A DNA stretch of 64,000 bases, from positions 18,966-82,965 of the forward strand of contig DXWL01000004.1 in NCBI GenBank assembly GCA_019416865.1, read 5' to 3'. The notes beneath the pieces were generated by a model. It did not search any database. It saw only the letters and a list, made by a program, of their open reading frames with translations, and was not told the DNA's origin. Each line of letters starts with the position of its first letter. The first letter of the stretch is position 1. Below, one piece after another: positions 51,133 through 60,100 of this stretch. The DNA comes from Fusobacterium sp. GTDB taxonomy: Bacteria > Fusobacteriota > Fusobacteriia > Fusobacteriales > Fusobacteriaceae. The translations under genes and the position numbers were made by a program.

Positions 51133-52587
51133 ATGCATATAACACTTTATAGAAAATATAGACCAAAGGATTTTGAAGAGATAGCAGGGGAAAGCGATAT
51201 AGTAAGAACTTTGAAAAATTCTTTGGATAATGACAGAATTTCTCATGCCTATCTTTTCAGTGGACCAAGAGGAGTTGGAAAAACAACCAGTGCAAGAGTT
51301 ATTGCTAAAGGTGTAAACTGCCTAAAAAATGGAATAAGCAGTACTCCCTGCAATGAATGTGAAAACTGCAGAGAGATTGATAACGGAAATTTTATAGATT
51401 TAATAGAAATTGACGCAGCTTCAAATAGAGGGATCGACGAGATAAGAGAGCTTAAAGATAAGATAAATTATCAGCCTTCAAAGGGAAGAAAAAAAATATA
51501 TATAATCGATGAGGTTCATATGCTTACAAAGGAGGCTTTCAATGCTCTTTTAAAAACTCTTGAAGAACCTCCTGAACATGTAATATTTATTCTTGCAACA
51601 ACAGAGCCGGATAAAATTCTTCCAACTATTATTTCCAGATGTCAAAGATATGATTTTCAACCTTTAACATATAAAGAGGTAAGCGGAAAACTATCTGAAA
51701 TATGCAGAGGGGAAAATGTTGAAATTGATGAAGGAAGTCTGGGACTTATATATGAAAGTTCCGGAGGAAGTATGAGAGATGCAATCTCGATACTTGAAAG
51801 GGTTATAATAACATATTTGGGAGAAAAAATAGATGAGGATAAGTGCAGTAAGGTTATAGGTGTAACTTCAAGATCTCTTCTTAAAGAATTTTTAGATATA
51901 ATAACTCAAAAAAGAGTGTCTGAAGGAACTGTATTTTTAGATAAACTTTGGATGGAATCTCTTGATATAGAAAAATTCTTTAAAGATTTTGGAAAATTTG
52001 TAAAAAATCTTGTTCTTGAAGGAGAGCTTAAAGCTGAAGAGGGACTAAAAATCATAGGAAGTATCTATGATTCTCTAAGTAAATTTAAATATGAAGAAGA
52101 TAAAAGGCTTCTTGGATATGTAGTTCTTAATGGGCTTATAAAAACAACAGAAAAAGAGATTGTTGTAGAAAAGCAAATAGTATATAAAGAAGTTCCTCAA
52201 AAAGAAAAAACTGGTGAAAGTACAGAAAAATCTTCTTCAAGTGAAATTGTACACAGTTTTGTAACTCTTGAAGATGTACAGAAAAAGTGGCAGGAGATAG
52301 TGAGAGCAGCAAGAAATGAAAAAATGACTTTTTCTGCTTTTCTTATGGATGCAGCTCCTGTTAAAGTTGAAGATAATATTTTGGTAATAAGATTTAATTC
52401 AAACCTTTTTGCAAAAGAGCAGATGGAAACAGAGTATTATAATACTGTTTTTCAAGAAGTAGCAGAAAGGGTAATGGGTACAAAATTAAAAATGAAATAT
52501 ATTTTTAAAGAAACAAAAAAAGAGGGAAGCAGAAATGAAAGTGATTTTGCATCTCAAATAATGACATATTTTTCGGAGGAAAATTAA
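51133..52587 (+). CDS. dnaX: DNA polymerase III gamma/tau subunit
   Basis: A 484-residue clamp-loader ATPase. Walker A is GPRGVGKTTSARVIAKG, the zinc module has CNECENC, Walker B region YIIDEVHMLTKEAFNALLKTLEEPPEHV and the SRC motif (ISRCQRYDF). Domains III and IV follow, with a 130-residue tau-like tail of about the length in Firmicutes. I did not see a convincing programmed frameshift site. It follows the degenerate regulator by 9 bases. Confidence 0.95.
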   Translation: MHITLYRKYRPKDFEEIAGESDIVRTLKNSLDNDRISHAYLFSGPRGVGKTTSARVIAKGVNCLKNGISSTPCNECENCREIDNGNFIDLIEIDAASNRGIDEIRELKDKINYQPSKGRKKIYIIDEVHMLTKEAFNALLKTLEEPPEHVIFILATTEPDKILPTIISRCQRYDFQPLTYKEVSGKLSEICRGENVEIDEGSLGLIYESSGGSMRDAISILERVIITYLGEKIDEDKCSKVIGVTSRSLLKEFLDIITQKRVSEGTVFLDKLWMESLDIEKFFKDFGKFVKNLVLEGELKAEEGLKIIGSIYDSLSKFKYEEDKRLLGYVVLNGLIKTTEKEIVVEKQIVYKEVPQKEKTGESTEKSSSSEIVHSFVTLEDVQKKWQEIVRAARNEKMTFSAFLMDAAPVKVEDNILVIRFNSNLFAKEQMETEYYNTVFQEVAERVMGTKLKMKYIFKETKKEGSRNESDFASQIMTYFSEEN

Positions 52588-52591
52588 AACA

Positions 52592-53488
52592 ATGATAAAA
52601 AGAGCAGATTCACAGTATTTGAATATGCCAAAACTTGCAAATATGACAATGACAGCAGTTTTTCTTTATATACTGGCACTGATTATGCCTATAACAGGTT
52701 TTCTTCTTCCAGCATATAAAATAAGAAGCATAAATACTATGAAAAAAAATGGGTGGCTTATACTTAATATAACAATTCCTTTGGCAATACTTGTAGTTAT
52801 AGGTATACTAGATACTCTTATGGGAATTCAATTTACTAAAATAAAAGCATTGGGAGTATACTTTATGGTATTTTTTCCAATTGAATTATTATATTATTTT
52901 TTTGTAAAAATAAAATTCTTTGTAAATATTTTTGACAGAATAATAATAACAGGTATATTAATATCACTTGGAGTATTTCTTTATATTCAAAATGCAGGTC
53001 CTGAAATGGAATTTATTAAAAAAAGCCTTGAAGAAATCTATATGGAAAAGTATAATATAGATTCAAATTCACTAGCTTTAATATTTAAAATGATGAAAGA
53101 AAATGCTATGTATATAATATATACATATCTTGGAGCAGTGGTATATTTAACATATTTCATGGTTAAAAGATCCACTTATTCCAACTGGAAAATCTCTTAT
53201 CAATGGCTGCTTTTTTATATAGTACCTTTCTTGATAATGAGATTTACAGATATAAAAAATATTTGGCTTATAAATATAATGGAGATAACTAAAATTTCTT
53301 TTATTGTATACGGAGTGAAAATAGTATATAATTTGATAAGCAAAAAAATAAAAATAGACACAGTGAGTCAGATTCTTTCGGTGATGGTTGGATTTCTTTT
53401 TCCAAATATTTTATTTGCAATCGGAGGACTGCAGTGTTTTGAATTTATGAAAATAAAAGTTATAAAAATTGACAACGGAGGAAGATAA
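52592..53488 (+). CDS. DUF2232/YybS-like membrane protein
   Basis: A 298-residue protein with about eight hydrophobic segments and the start KRADSQYLNMPKLANMTM.. It sits between dnaX and rplI-dnaB; in Firmicutes the gene before rplI is yybS (DUF2232), a membrane protein of unknown function, so position and layout support that assignment. No motif is distinctive by eye. It starts 4 bases after dnaX, with stop one base before rplI. Confidence 0.65.
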   Translation: MIKRADSQYLNMPKLANMTMTAVFLYILALIMPITGFLLPAYKIRSINTMKKNGWLILNITIPLAILVVIGILDTLMGIQFTKIKALGVYFMVFFPIELLYYFFVKIKFFVNIFDRIIITGILISLGVFLYIQNAGPEMEFIKKSLEEIYMEKYNIDSNSLALIFKMMKENAMYIIYTYLGAVVYLTYFMVKRSTYSNWKISYQWLLFYIVPFLIMRFTDIKNIWLINIMEITKISFIVYGVKIVYNLISKKIKIDTVSQILSVMVGFLFPNILFAIGGLQCFEFMKIKVIKIDNGGR

Positions 53489-53489
53489 C

Positions 53490-53936
53490 ATGGCAAAAAT
53501 ACAAGTAATATTAACACAAGATGTAGCCGGACAAGGTAGAAAAGGGGATTTAATAACTGTATCAGATGGTTATGCTAAAAACTTTATTCTTAATAAAAAT
53601 AAAGGGATAATTGCTACAGCAGAAGCTTTACAAAAAATAGAAAACGATAAGAAAAAAGAAGCTAAAAGAAATGAAGATGAAAAAAATAAAGCAATAATCT
53701 TAAAAAATCAGCTTGAAAAAGAAAAACTTACTTTAACTGTTAAAGTTGGAGATAATGGAAAACTTTTTGGAGCAATTACTAATAAAGAGATTGCAGGAGA
53801 ACTTGAAAATAAATTTGGATTAAAAATCGACAAGAAAAAAATAGAATGCAGCATAAAAGCATTAGGAGAACATAAAGTTACTATAAAATTACATCAAGAT
53901 GTAAAAGCTGAAATCACTGTAATAACAAAAGAGTAG
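53490..53936 (+). CDS. rplI: 50S ribosomal protein bL9
   Basis: A 148-residue ribosomal protein. The N-terminal domain opens MAKIQVILTQDVAGQGRKGDLITVSDGYAKNFIL (the RNA-binding start), a long Lys/Glu helix links it to a C-terminal domain (KVGDNGKLFGAITNKEIA). ATG at 53490 follows GGAGGA, 21 bases after an in-frame upstream start; it is used. It precedes dnaB by 10 bases, the common rplI-dnaB pair. Confidence 0.96.
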   Translation: MAKIQVILTQDVAGQGRKGDLITVSDGYAKNFILNKNKGIIATAEALQKIENDKKKEAKRNEDEKNKAIILKNQLEKEKLTLTVKVGDNGKLFGAITNKEIAGELENKFGLKIDKKKIECSIKALGEHKVTIKLHQDVKAEITVITKE

Positions 53937-53946
53937 GAGATAACTA

Positions 53947-55284
53947 ATGGACAGTGTGGAAAGTCTGAAAAAAGTGCCTAGCGATTTGACAGCAGAAAAA
54001 GCAGTTTTAGGAGGAATATTTTTAAAACCAGATGTTTTTGGTGATATTATAGAGATTATACTTCCTATGGATTTTTATAAAGCTGCTCATAGATATGTTT
54101 ATGAAGCAATGATTGATTGCTATAACAGCGGAGAGGGAATAGATCCAATAATCATTGCAAATAAATTAAAAAAACAAAACAGATATGATGAGATAGATGG
54201 AGAAAATCTTCTTTTTGAAATCATTGATGAGGTACAAACAGCTGCTAATATCGTAAAACACGCAAAAATAGTAAAAGAAAAATCAGTTTTAAGAAAACTT
54301 GGTGATGTTGGAACAAAGATTGTAGAGATGTCTTATGAAGGATATGAAGATGTTGATACAATTTTAGACAAAGCTGAGGGACTTATTTTTAAAATTTCTG
54401 AAACAAAAGAATCAAAAGATGTAATAAGCATAAGTGAAGCAATGAAAGAAGAGTTTATGAGGCTTGAAGAGGTGTTTCACAATAAAGGTGTTACTACAGG
54501 AATTTCTTCAGGATTTATAAATTTTGATGAAAAAACAAGTGGATTTAACCCATCAGATCTAGTAATTCTTGCTGCCAGACCATCTATGGGAAAAACAGCT
54601 TTTGCACTTAACCTTGCACTTAATGCAGCAATGAAGAGTGAAAAATCTGTGCTTATATTTAGTCTTGAGATGTCAAGTTCACAGCTTCTGCAAAGACTTC
54701 TTGCAGTTCAATCTCAAATAGGACTTCAGAAAATAAGAAATGGATTTCTTGAAGATGATGAATGGGGAAGAATAGGTATTGCCAGTGGACAACTTGCTTC
54801 TGCAAGTATAAATATAGCAGATGTTCCCAATGTCAATGTCCTTGAAATAAGAGCAATGGCAAGAAGACTGAAAGCTATGGGAAAACTAGATATGATAGTT
54901 ATAGATTATCTTCAGTTGATAAAAGGAACTGGAAGAGGGGACAACAGACAACAGGAAATATCTGATATTTCAAGATCATTAAAAGGAATAGCGAGAGAGC
55001 TTAATATTCCAATTATTGCTCTTTCACAGCTTTCCAGAGCCCCTGAACAAAGAGCTGACAGAAGACCAATGCTTTCAGATTTGAGAGAATCAGGAGCTAT
55101 TGAGCAGGATGCAGATATGGTTGTGTTCTTATACAGAGATGACTATTACAATGAAGAGAGTGAAGAGAAAGGTATCACAGAGGTAATTATTGGTAAACAA
55201 AGAAATGGACCAGTTGGAACTGTAAAACTTAGATTCTTCCATGAAATTACAAAATTTGCAGATTATACTACTAAAGTAGATTAA
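53947..55284 (+). CDS. dnaB: Replicative DNA helicase DnaB
   Basis: A 445-residue hexameric 5'-to-3' helicase at the fork. The N-terminal dimerisation domain (AEKAVLGGIFL) is followed by a linker and a RecA-like core with Walker A ARPSMGKTAFALNLA, the SLEMSSSQL block, Walker B (MIVIDYLQLIKG) and the DLRESGAIEQDADMVVFLYR motif with the arginine finger further on. Length is typical. PriA at 4443 acts in its reloading. It follows rplI. Confidence 0.96.
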   Translation: MDSVESLKKVPSDLTAEKAVLGGIFLKPDVFGDIIEIILPMDFYKAAHRYVYEAMIDCYNSGEGIDPIIIANKLKKQNRYDEIDGENLLFEIIDEVQTAANIVKHAKIVKEKSVLRKLGDVGTKIVEMSYEGYEDVDTILDKAEGLIFKISETKESKDVISISEAMKEEFMRLEEVFHNKGVTTGISSGFINFDEKTSGFNPSDLVILAARPSMGKTAFALNLALNAAMKSEKSVLIFSLEMSSSQLLQRLLAVQSQIGLQKIRNGFLEDDEWGRIGIASGQLASASINIADVPNVNVLEIRAMARRLKAMGKLDMIVIDYLQLIKGTGRGDNRQQEISDISRSLKGIARELNIPIIALSQLSRAPEQRADRRPMLSDLRESGAIEQDADMVVFLYRDDYYNEESEEKGITEVIIGKQRNGPVGTVKLRFFHEITKFADYTTKVD

Positions 55285-55321
55285 TATTATTTATATTTAT
55301 AAAGAAAAGAAAGGATAATAA

Positions 55322-56581
55322 ATGAAAAGAGCGGAATTATTAGCACCAGCAGGTAATATAGAAAAAATGGAAATGGCTTTCCATTATGGAGCTGATGCAG
55401 TATTTTTAGGTGGAAAGATGTTTAACCTGAGAGCAGGAAGCAACAACTTTTCTGATGAAGAACTTACAAAAACAGTTGAATATGCTCACTCACTTGGAAA
55501 AAAAGTGTATGTTACATTAAATGTAATTCCTCACAATGAGGAGCTTGATGATCTTCCTGAATATGTAAGATTTTTAGAGAGTATAAATGTTGATGGAGTT
55601 ATCGTAGCGGATCTTGGGGTATTCCAAGTGGTTAAGGATAATTCAAATCTTCGTATAAGCGTAAGTACACAGGCAAGTAATACTAACTGGCGTTCAGTAA
55701 AAATGTGGAGAGATATGGGAGCAAAAAGGGTTGTTCTTGCAAGAGAAATATCTCTTGAAGATATAAAAACAATCAGAGAAAAAGTTCCTGATATTGAATT
55801 AGAAGTATTTATTCATGGAGCTATGTGTATGTCAATCTCAGGAAGATGTCTTCTAAGCAACTATATGACAGGAAGAGATGCAAACAGAGGGGACTGTGCT
55901 CAATCTTGCAGATGGAGATATTCTCTTATGGAAGAAAAAAGACCTGGAGAATATATGCCTGTATTTGAAGATGAACACGGAACATTTATCTTTAGTTCAA
56001 AAGATTTATGTACAATAAGAATGATAAATGAAATTCTTGATTTAGGTGTTGATTCATTAAAAATTGAAGGAAGAATGAAAGGAATTTATTATGTTGCTAA
56101 TGTTGTAAAAACATATAGAGAGGCGATAGATAAATACTATGCAGGAAACTTCAGTTTTGAAGAAAAATGGATAAAAGAGCTTGAATCTACATCTCACAGA
56201 TTATATACAGAGGGATTCTATCACGGAAGACCTGGAGCAGAAGCTCAAAACTATAACGACAGAAACTCATACAGCCAAACACATCAGCTTGTAGCAAAAG
56301 TAATAGAAAAACTTTCTGATGATGAATATGTTCTTGCAATAAGAAACAGACTTGAAGCAGGAGAGGAACTTGAAGTAGTTACTCCTAAATATGATCCTAG
56401 AAAAATAACTCTTCCTAAAATGATTTTAATTGGAAGAAATGGATATGAAGAGGAAGTTGAAGCAGCTAACCCTAACTCAACAGTAAGAGTTACTATTCCA
56501 AATGCTGACATGGAAGTTCTTGACATGATTAGAAAAGTGAAATCTGAAAATCCTGGAGCAGAAAAAGTAGAGGAAAAATAG
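55322..56581 (+). CDS. Peptidase U32 family protein, TrhP/YegQ-like tRNA hydroxylation factor
   Basis: A 419-residue protein of the U32 family. Signature blocks: AELLAPAGNIEKMEMAFHYGADAVFLGG, the EVFIHGAMCMSISGRCLLSNYMTGRDANRGDCAQSCRWRY cluster (cut here by the cysteines used for Fe-S binding), and SLKIEGRMKG. Family members YegQ and RlhA hydroxylate tRNA uridine or rRNA cytidine from prephenate-linked chemistry; the general class was once called collagenase. The subtype (TrhP) is likely from the length of about 420. It is followed at once by a 41-residue ORF. Confidence 0.85.
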   Translation: MKRAELLAPAGNIEKMEMAFHYGADAVFLGGKMFNLRAGSNNFSDEELTKTVEYAHSLGKKVYVTLNVIPHNEELDDLPEYVRFLESINVDGVIVADLGVFQVVKDNSNLRISVSTQASNTNWRSVKMWRDMGAKRVVLAREISLEDIKTIREKVPDIELEVFIHGAMCMSISGRCLLSNYMTGRDANRGDCAQSCRWRYSLMEEKRPGEYMPVFEDEHGTFIFSSKDLCTIRMINEILDLGVDSLKIEGRMKGIYYVANVVKTYREAIDKYYAGNFSFEEKWIKELESTSHRLYTEGFYHGRPGAEAQNYNDRNSYSQTHQLVAKVIEKLSDDEYVLAIRNRLEAGEELEVVTPKYDPRKITLPKMILIGRNGYEEEVEAANPNSTVRVTIPNADMEVLDMIRKVKSENPGAEKVEEK

Positions 56582-56707
56582 ATGTATAATAGAAGTTCAT
56601 CTGATATAACAGTGATATGGGCAGTAAGACTGTTCCTATTTCCTATTTTTATAGCTGGAAAAATTTTAAGAGGATTTGATATCCTTATGGAAAAATACAA
56701 AAAATAG
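56582..56707 (+). CDS. Small membrane protein, 41 residues
   Basis: An ORF that begins directly after the stop of the U32 gene (TAG-ATG), with AGAGG in the upstream coding end as a likely SD. It encodes one hydrophobic segment (about 11-27, VIWAVRLFLFPIFIAG) with basic residues on both sides. Its position, overlapping signal and membrane character support a real coupled gene, but at this length the call is uncertain. An inverted-repeat element follows. Confidence 0.5.
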   Translation: MYNRSSSDITVIWAVRLFLFPIFIAGKILRGFDILMEKYKK

Positions 56708-56731
56708 AGGATAGAACTGTTATATTTATGA

Positions 56732-56903
56732 AATTGTAAAAATAAAATTCTCGGTATTAAAAATAGTTTTGTAATTTATGAAGCAAACCGAACGTTAAAA
56801 AATGATATGTTTGACGAATGAAATGAGGAGTTTATCATTTTTAGTGAAGTGAGCAATATAAATAAAAACTATTTTTTCTTAGAGAATTTTATTTTTTACA
56901 ATT
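56732..56903. repeat. 172-bp imperfect inverted-repeat element
   Basis: Arms of about 39 bases at 56732-56770 and 56865-56903 are reverse complements with one indel and a few mismatches (both have AATTGTAAAAA and ATAAAATTCTC). Nested inside is AAAAATGATA (56798-56807) pairing with 56833-56842. It fills the gap between two convergent genes, as does the element at 14793. Resembles a MITE-like or BIME-like repeat, or a large bidirectional terminator; copies elsewhere are needed to tell. Confidence 0.65.
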
Positions 56904-56923
56904 ATATAATAATTTTTTATATT

Positions 56924-57958
56924 TTATTTAATAGAGCATAATGTGGAAAAATCATTTATAAATTTTTCTACATTTTCTTTTTTTGTAGCCCAAGAAGTAA
57001 CAAAACGAATAACACTGTGAGTATTATCATATTTTTCAATAAAAGTATATTTATAAGTTTTTCCCATTTCCTCTACAAGTTCATCAGGAAGTATAGGGAA
57101 TTGTTGGTTGCTCCAAGATTCAGCCATAAATTTAAATCCGTTTTCTTCAAAACATTTTTTAAGCATAAGTGCCATATCATTTGAATGTTTTCCTATTTCA
57201 AAATAAAGATTATCTTTGAAAAGTTCTTTGAATTGGATACCTAATATTCTTCCTTTTGCAAGAAGAGCTCCTCTCTGTTTTATTGCATATTGAAATCCTT
57301 CAAAAAGATTTTTATTTGTAAATACTACAGCTTCTCCAAAAAGAGCTCCTGATTTTGTTCCTCCAATATAGAAGACATCAGTAAGCTTTGGATAATCTGA
57401 AAGAGCTATATCATTATATTCAGATGTAAGAGCTGAAGCTAGTCTTGCACCATCCATAAAAAGATAAAGTCCTTTTTTATGGCAGAAATTGTAAAGAGCT
57501 TCAAGTTCAGCTTTTTTATAAAGAGTTCCTATTTCAGTGGGATTTGAAATATATACCATTTTAGGTTCAACATTGTGAGCATCACTATGCCTGTCTAAAA
57601 CTTTCTGAACAAGTTCAGGAGTAAGTTTTCCTTCATCAGCTGGAATAAGCTCAACTTTATGTCCTGTAAATTCAATTGCACCTGTTTCGTGGCTGTTAAT
57701 ATGTCCTGTTTCAGCAGAGATAACTGATTGATGAGGACGAAGTACATGAGAAATAACAAGCATATTTGTTTGCGTACCTCCAACAATAAAACGAATATTA
57801 CAGTCTTTACATTCTATTTTATTTTTTATAAGCTCATAAGCTTCAAGAGTATAAGGGTCTTCTCCATAACCATCTGTCTGTTCCATATTTGTTGTAAGAA
57901 GTGCTTCTAAAATTTTAGGATGTGCTCCTTCACTGTAGTCATTTTTAAAACTAATCAT
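56924..57958 (-). CDS. ltaE: Low-specificity L-threonine aldolase
   Basis: A 344-residue PLP enzyme that splits threonine or allo-threonine to glycine and acetaldehyde. The fold-type I blocks are clear: FIVGGTQTNMLVISHVL, the ETGHINSHETGAIEFTGHKV region, MDGARLASAL (Asp pairing with PLP nitrogen) and the Schiff-base Lys in IGGTKSGALFGEA. Length matches the family. It has its own consensus promoter, SD AGGAGG and no partner genes, so is likely monocistronic. A stereospecific L-allo variant is possible. Confidence 0.93.
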   Translation of the reverse strand: MISFKNDYSEGAHPKILEALLTTNMEQTDGYGEDPYTLEAYELIKNKIECKDCNIRFIVGGTQTNMLVISHVLRPHQSVISAETGHINSHETGAIEFTGHKVELIPADEGKLTPELVQKVLDRHSDAHNVEPKMVYISNPTEIGTLYKKAELEALYNFCHKKGLYLFMDGARLASALTSEYNDIALSDYPKLTDVFYIGGTKSGALFGEAVVFTNKNLFEGFQYAIKQRGALLAKGRILGIQFKELFKDNLYFEIGKHSNDMALMLKKCFEENGFKFMAESWSNQQFPILPDELVEEMGKTYKYTFIEKYDNTHSVIRFVTSWATKKENVEKFINDFSTLCSIK

Positions 57959-57994
57959 AACCTTCCTCCTTAAAAAATAATCCTATCTATTTAA

Positions 57995-58023
57995 AGTATA
58001 ATGTTTTTATTCTTTTTTGTAAA
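57995..58023 (-). promoter_or_regulatory. Promoter of the threonine aldolase gene
   Basis: On the minus strand TTTACA (58018-58023) and TATACT (57995-58000) are 17 bases apart, 36 bases before the start codon. Confidence 0.82.
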
Positions 58024-58058
58024 GATATATATTTTAAATACAAACAATAAAAAATATA

Positions 58059-58087
58059 TTGAATATAAGTTGATTATGGATTATACT
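58059..58087 (+). promoter_or_regulatory. Promoter of the second MATE gene
   Basis: TTGAAT and TATACT are separated by 17 bases; the start codon is 41 bases downstream. It is back-to-back with the threonine aldolase promoter, 35 bases away. Confidence 0.8.
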
Positions 58088-58128
58088 TAAAATAGGGAAT
58101 TAATTGGGAAGATAAGGTAGGTATAATT

Positions 58129-59544
58129 ATGAGAGAAATAATAGAAAAAATAAAAAAATTATTTTCAGTTGAAAAACTTTTGGGTAAGAATAAAGTACTG
58201 GGAGATCTGCCAACAGAGAAAGAGGTTTATTCAAGGGCTTTTAGAATATCATGGCCATGTACATTGGAAACAGTTCTTGTAGGACTTGTAGGATCTGTGG
58301 ATATAATGATGGTAGGAACTTTAGGTTCAAGTGCCATTGCAGCAGTTGGACTTACAAATCAGCCAAAATATCTTCTTCTTGCTCTTATAAGATCACTTAA
58401 TGTGGGAGTAACTGCAATTTCAGCCAGAAGAAAAGGAGAAAATGATTATCTTGGAGCAAATAGGTGTCTTAAAGAATCAATTGTTTTGAGTTTTATCATA
58501 TCAATGACAATGGCTGTGCTTGGATATTTTTTTGCAGGAAATATTTTAAAATTTGCAGGAGCAGGAGAAGATATAATAAATGATTCTGTAGCATATTATG
58601 AGATTTTAATGATAAGTATTGTTTTTACATCTCTTAGTTTGACAATGAATGCAGCTCAAAGAGGTATAGGAAAAACAAAAATTTCTATGAAAACAAATGT
58701 TATGGCAAATATATTTAATCTGATTTTTGATTATCTTTTAATAAATGGAGTATGGGGATTTCCAAAGCTTGGAATAAGAGGTGCTGCAGTTGCAACAGTT
58801 ATAGGAAGTATTGTGGCTTTTCTTATGTCTGTAAAATCTCTTCTTAAAAAAGGAGAATTTCTTGAATTAAAATTAAAAGGTGGCTGGAGATTTGATAGAA
58901 AAACTACAGCTTCTCTTATAAATATAAGTGGAAGTGCTGCTATAGAACAGCTTTTTATGAGAATGGGATTTTTCTCATATGCTAAAATAGTAGCAGGATT
59001 GGGAACAGTTGCATTTGCTGTACATCAAATATGTATGAATATGATAGATATATCTTTCTATTGTGGAGAAGGACTGGGAACGGCAGCAGCTTCTCTTGTA
59101 GGACAAAATTTAGGAGCAAGACGCCCAGATAAAGCTATAATTTATGGAAAAGCAAATCAAAGAATGTCAACAGCTGTGTCAATTACACTGTTTTTCCTAT
59201 TTATTTTTGGAAGAAGATTTTTGATTTCAATATTTAACAGTGAGCCTGATGTTGTGGCTTTAGGTTCACAGGTAATGCTTCTTATTGCTGTAACAACTCT
59301 TGTACAAACTTCTCAGACTGTATTTATGGGTTGTCTTCGTGGAGCAGGGGATACAAAATTTGTTGCAGGAATTTCAATATTCAGTATAGGGATATTAAGA
59401 CCTTTTACTGCTTGGTTATTTATTCACCCAATGAATTTGGGACTGATGGGAGCATGGATCTCTCTTTCACTGGATCAACTTATAAGATATATTTTGGGAA
59501 GAGCAAGATTTAACAGTGGAAAATGGACAAAAATTAAAGTATAA
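58129..59544 (+). CDS. MATE family efflux protein (second copy)
   Basis: A 471-residue exporter with about twelve hydrophobic segments. The N-terminal half begins with a soluble stretch, then RISWPCTLETVLVGLVGSVDIMMVGTLGSSAIAAVGLTNQP, a typical MATE start; the second half has IEQLFMRMGFFSYAKIVAGLG and the GLGTAAASLVGQNLGARRPDKA loop. Sequence is clearly different from the MATE gene at 331, so not a recent duplication. It is followed 36 bases later by a 65-residue ORF. Substrate unknown. Confidence 0.92.
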   Translation: MREIIEKIKKLFSVEKLLGKNKVLGDLPTEKEVYSRAFRISWPCTLETVLVGLVGSVDIMMVGTLGSSAIAAVGLTNQPKYLLLALIRSLNVGVTAISARRKGENDYLGANRCLKESIVLSFIISMTMAVLGYFFAGNILKFAGAGEDIINDSVAYYEILMISIVFTSLSLTMNAAQRGIGKTKISMKTNVMANIFNLIFDYLLINGVWGFPKLGIRGAAVATVIGSIVAFLMSVKSLLKKGEFLELKLKGGWRFDRKTTASLINISGSAAIEQLFMRMGFFSYAKIVAGLGTVAFAVHQICMNMIDISFYCGEGLGTAAASLVGQNLGARRPDKAIIYGKANQRMSTAVSITLFFLFIFGRRFLISIFNSEPDVVALGSQVMLLIAVTTLVQTSQTVFMGCLRGAGDTKFVAGISIFSIGILRPFTAWLFIHPMNLGLMGAWISLSLDQLIRYILGRARFNSGKWTKIKV

Positions 59545-59580
59545 GATATAAATTTTAGATTATAAAAGGAGAGTGTAAAA

Positions 59581-59778
59581 TTGACAAGAGAAGAGATACT
59601 TAGTTTAGAGGGAAAAATTGTAGAAAAAGAGTTTTTTCAAAGTATATTTGAAAGTGAAGAGGTAATGAATTTTCAAAATTGTGGAATAAGTGGTCTGAAA
59701 AAGGGATATTTTTGGTTTATAGTAACTTTAATAGATGGTACAGAGGTAAATATGTATTGTGATTTTGAATCTCTTTAA
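59581..59778 (+). CDS. Hypothetical 65-residue protein
   Basis: A small acidic protein, no membrane segment or signal. Start is TTG at 59581 behind AAAGGAGAG, a good SD spacing; no ATG is usable. The sequence (EILSLEGKIVEKEFFQSIF, then YFWFIVTLIDGTEVNMYCDF) looks like a folded strand-helix domain but I do not recognise a family. It is in the MATE transcript, so may be co-expressed with it. Real coding is supported by SD and length, not by homology. Confidence 0.55.
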   Translation: MTREEILSLEGKIVEKEFFQSIFESEEVMNFQNCGISGLKKGYFWFIVTLIDGTEVNMYCDFESL

Positions 59779-59873
59779 TAGAATATATTTTTAGTAGCCA
59801 ATTTCAAGCTGAAATGTATTGAAATAAAAGGATTTTTTGAAATTTTTACACTAAAAAACAGCTCAAAAAATAG

Positions 59874-59902
59874 TTGTAACATCTCTTAAATCATGATATA
59901 AT
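59874..59902 (+). promoter_or_regulatory. Strong promoter of the 36-residue peptide unit
   Basis: TTGTAA and TATAAT are 17 bases apart, and the -10 has the TG-A extension. Transcription would start near 59909, giving a leader of about 58 bases before the small ORF. Confidence 0.85.
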
Positions 59903-59966
59903 TGGACAATAAAAATGACAACCATATTTTTTCTCATCTGAAAAAGATGAATATAAGGAGCTGGAA

Positions 59967-60077
59967 ATGTATATGACTAAAAAAGAGGAAAGAATACTGG
60001 CTGTAAAAATTACAGTGGCGGTAACGCTTGTAGTAGCACTTTGTTTTTATTGGGTTACTCACAATATAGGATTATAA
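59967..60077 (+). CDS. 36-residue small membrane protein
   Basis: A small ORF with its own promoter, SD (AAGGAG, 6 bases before ATG) and terminator. The protein starts with a basic/acidic stretch (MYMTKKEERILAVK) and one hydrophobic segment (about 12-30, VTLVVALCFYW), then a short polar tail. This is typical of single-span regulatory peptides. A second in-frame ATG at 59973 is possible. Nothing known to me matches it. Monocistronic between the MATE unit and the minus-strand fplA operon. Confidence 0.68.
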   Translation: MYMTKKEERILAVKITVAVTLVVALCFYWVTHNIGL

Positions 60078-60100
60078 ATAATTTAAAAATTAGAGAAATG

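Noticed and set aside
52505..52530. A run of seven A in dnaX as a programmed frameshift site
   Set aside because: It lies near the very C-terminus, lacks a stop or stem-loop to favour slippage, and would not give a useful gamma-type product.
59821..59873. Small palindrome ATTTCA-AGC-TGAAAT near 59806 as an operator or terminator
   Set aside because: Six base pairs and no T run in this AT-rich gap is within what chance would give.
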